Shown: in pieces, positions 62,691 to 64,000 of the stretch
Layout of the letters: each line of letters opens with the position of its first letter
Position numbering within the stretch: position 1 is the stretch's first letter
Source: Calothrix sp. PCC 6303
GTDB lineage: Bacteria; Cyanobacteriota; Cyanobacteriia; Cyanobacteriales; Nostocaceae
Assembly (NCBI RefSeq): GCF_000317435.1
Contig: NC_019751.1
Location: 5,952,001 to 6,016,000 of the forward strand
Direction: 5' to 3'
DNA: 64,000 nt
Program-made: the position numbers and the translations under genes
Notes under the pieces: generated by a model
The model's input: only the letters and a program-made list of their open reading frames with translations
Database searches by the model: none
What the model was told of the DNA's origin: nothing

Positions 62691-64000
62691 ATGGAGCGAT
62701 CGCATAACCAATCAGATCCGCAAACTAACGGTGATCCAGAAAATTCTCTACGCAGAATGACTGAAGACTTACAATCGATTCACCAAGGTTTGCTGAAGTC
62801 TTTACAAAAAGATGTAGAAGGGTTGCGGGAAGAAAAAATCCGTTTGACTGGAGAAATTCAAAAACTGCAACTACAAAAAGAAAAGGTGCTGCAAGAAGGA
62901 CTACTACAAGAACAACAAGTTCTCATGCGGCAGTTAGTCAGCGTTTTAGCAAACCATGTTTCTTCACAAGTTGAATCTTCCCTAGAAAAAATTATCCCAG
63001 ATGCCTTAGCCGCTTCACAACATGGTGAAGCCAAAACCACAGAGACAAATTCCCACACCAATCAACTACTAGCTGCAACTTTACAGCAGCTACAAACAGA
63101 AATCGACCAATTTCAAAGCAATTTTGCTCAACAGCTATCACGCATGTATACCCAGCAGGAACAAGGGGAAGCAATTATTGCCGGGTTAGTAAATCGCTTG
63201 CGTCAAGAAGCAAATAACAGTAGTACTGCCAACCTAAATTTAGAAGAAGCTACCCAAATTGAATTTGAGGAAGCAACATCCCAATCAGCGAGAATCATCA
63301 GCGAAGATGATATAGAGACTGTAAGACCAGCAGAAAAATGGTTTGAGCAACAAGAAAAGGAGCAGAAAGCAGGGAACAAGGGGGATAGTACCGAGGAATC
63401 ACATGGAGATATCTACGGAAACCGCTTTGCGTCTTCTATAACTCCTGGTTCTGTGATTCCTGAACCAATTCCCCAACAAGCGCCCACACCAGAACCAACT
63501 CAACAACCTGCATCTTCAGTACAACCCATTGCCAGCTTATTGTTAATTTTAGTGACAATTGTATCAGCCCTATCTAACGTGGCAATTAAGACAATTTTCC
63601 AGCCGAATTCGCAGATTTTGGGGACTTTTGCTGTGGAACAATTACTTCCACCCACATTAGAAAATTGTTTGTTAATTTTGATGCTACGAATGCTAGTAGT
63701 TGTACCCATGATGATGCTGCTAGCACCAATTATGCATCCACAGGTATGGCAAGATATCCAAAAATTATTTGTTGGTTCAAAACAGATTCCCAACCATCGA
63801 AACCCAACAACAGAAAAGCCATTAGGTAAACGAGTATTATTCCTATCGGTATTTAGCGGATTATTTTTATTTTTCTCCCAAGTTTTAGTTTACTTTGCCA
63901 TTGGACAGGTTCCGACTGGGATAGCGATCGCGCTTTTCTTCATCTACCCAGTTATTACCGTAATCCTCTCTTGGTTACTGTTTCGTAGGCAATCGAGGAG
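62691..64000 (+). CDS. EamA/DMT-type transporter with N-terminal coiled-coil extension (partial)
   Basis: Open from the ATG at 62691 (MERSHNQSDPQTNGDPENSL) to the end of the window, over 436 codons. Residues about 20-240 form a Gln/Glu-rich coiled coil (HQGLLKSLQKDVEGLREEKI, and onward), then a linker rich in Pro/Gln. From about residue 280 there are hydrophobic segments of the EamA/DMT type (SLLLILVTIVSALSNVAIKT; LRMLVVVPMMMLLAPIM; IALFFIYPVITVILSWLLFR). The long soluble part is unusual for a DMT carrier. The stop lies beyond the window. Confidence 0.75.
   Translation, partial: MERSHNQSDPQTNGDPENSLRRMTEDLQSIHQGLLKSLQKDVEGLREEKIRLTGEIQKLQLQKEKVLQEGLLQEQQVLMRQLVSVLANHVSSQVESSLEKIIPDALAASQHGEAKTTETNSHTNQLLAATLQQLQTEIDQFQSNFAQQLSRMYTQQEQGEAIIAGLVNRLRQEANNSSTANLNLEEATQIEFEEATSQSARIISEDDIETVRPAEKWFEQQEKEQKAGNKGDSTEESHGDIYGNRFASSITPGSVIPEPIPQQAPTPEPTQQPASSVQPIASLLLILVTIVSALSNVAIKTIFQPNSQILGTFAVEQLLPPTLENCLLILMLRMLVVVPMMMLLAPIMHPQVWQDIQKLFVGSKQIPNHRNPTTEKPLGKRVLFLSVFSGLFLFFSQVLVYFAIGQVPTGIAIALFFIYPVITVILSWLLFRRQSR

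Overview
This window comes from a filamentous, Nostocales-type cyanobacterium. The evidence is the abundant GCGATCGC (HIP1) octamers, the cytochrome b6f subunit gene petM, a HEAT-repeat NblB-like protein and an NblR-like regulator, a group 2 sigma factor, heptameric tandem repeats (GTGAGTA and CCCTGTT types), and many small palindromic repeats and MITE-like elements between genes. The chromosome is AT-rich with wide intergenic spaces.

Layout. 0-8 kb: the tail of a SufR-like regulator, a methyltransferase-like protein, a small secreted Cys-rich protein, then a filamentous-haemagglutinin-type exoprotein followed by a secreted TPR-CHAT protein. 8-16.2 kb: MOSC protein, two tandem signal peptidase I genes, dihydroorotase, a degenerate two-repeat CRISPR relic, a HEAT-repeat protein and a ComM-type AAA ATPase. 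16.2-21.3 kb: a mobile-element and toxin-antitoxin zone. One ecsC-family gene is split by an ISAzo13-type IS, a 101-bp MITE and an ISL3-type IS; removing all three with their duplications restores one open frame. Two toxin-antitoxin pairs follow, bracketed by a 37-bp direct repeat, and one of the toxins carries a nonsense codon. 21.6-31.4 kb: SDR dehydrogenase, DMT transporter, secreted alpha/beta hydrolase, a sigma factor-Nudix pair and priA (with a minisatellite inside its reading frame). 31.8-36.8 kb: kdpA, kdpB and kdpC without kdpD. 37-44 kb: housekeeping genes (pdxA, petM, ycf39-like, NAD kinase, nblR-like, DUF192, DUF2949).

44.2-55.2 kb is a DNA phosphorothioation (Dnd) defence island: dndD and dndC, a divergent dndB-like DGQHR gene, then leftward a helicase of the Dnd restriction type, a 57-aa protein translationally coupled to a second DndD/SMC-like ATPase, a Dnd-associated protein 4-like gene, and the severed C-terminal end of an HNH nuclease. 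No dndE or dndA is seen. lexA (with a probable LexA box) and argF follow.

57.6-62.6 kb is the most interesting stretch. Twenty-one bases past a tRNA-Thr gene there is an array of short repeats that looks like the left end of a cyanobacterial CRISPR-associated Tn7-like transposon (type V-K CAST). It is followed by an adenine methyltransferase gene overlapping a PD-(D/E)XK nuclease-like gene, and then by a wrecked tniQ gene on the opposite strand whose sequence matches the TniQ of V-K CAST elements. No tnsB, tnsC, cas12k or CRISPR array is visible, so this looks like a decayed CAST that left a restriction-modification-like cargo at a tRNA site. The window ends inside an EamA-type transporter with an unusual N-terminal coiled-coil extension.
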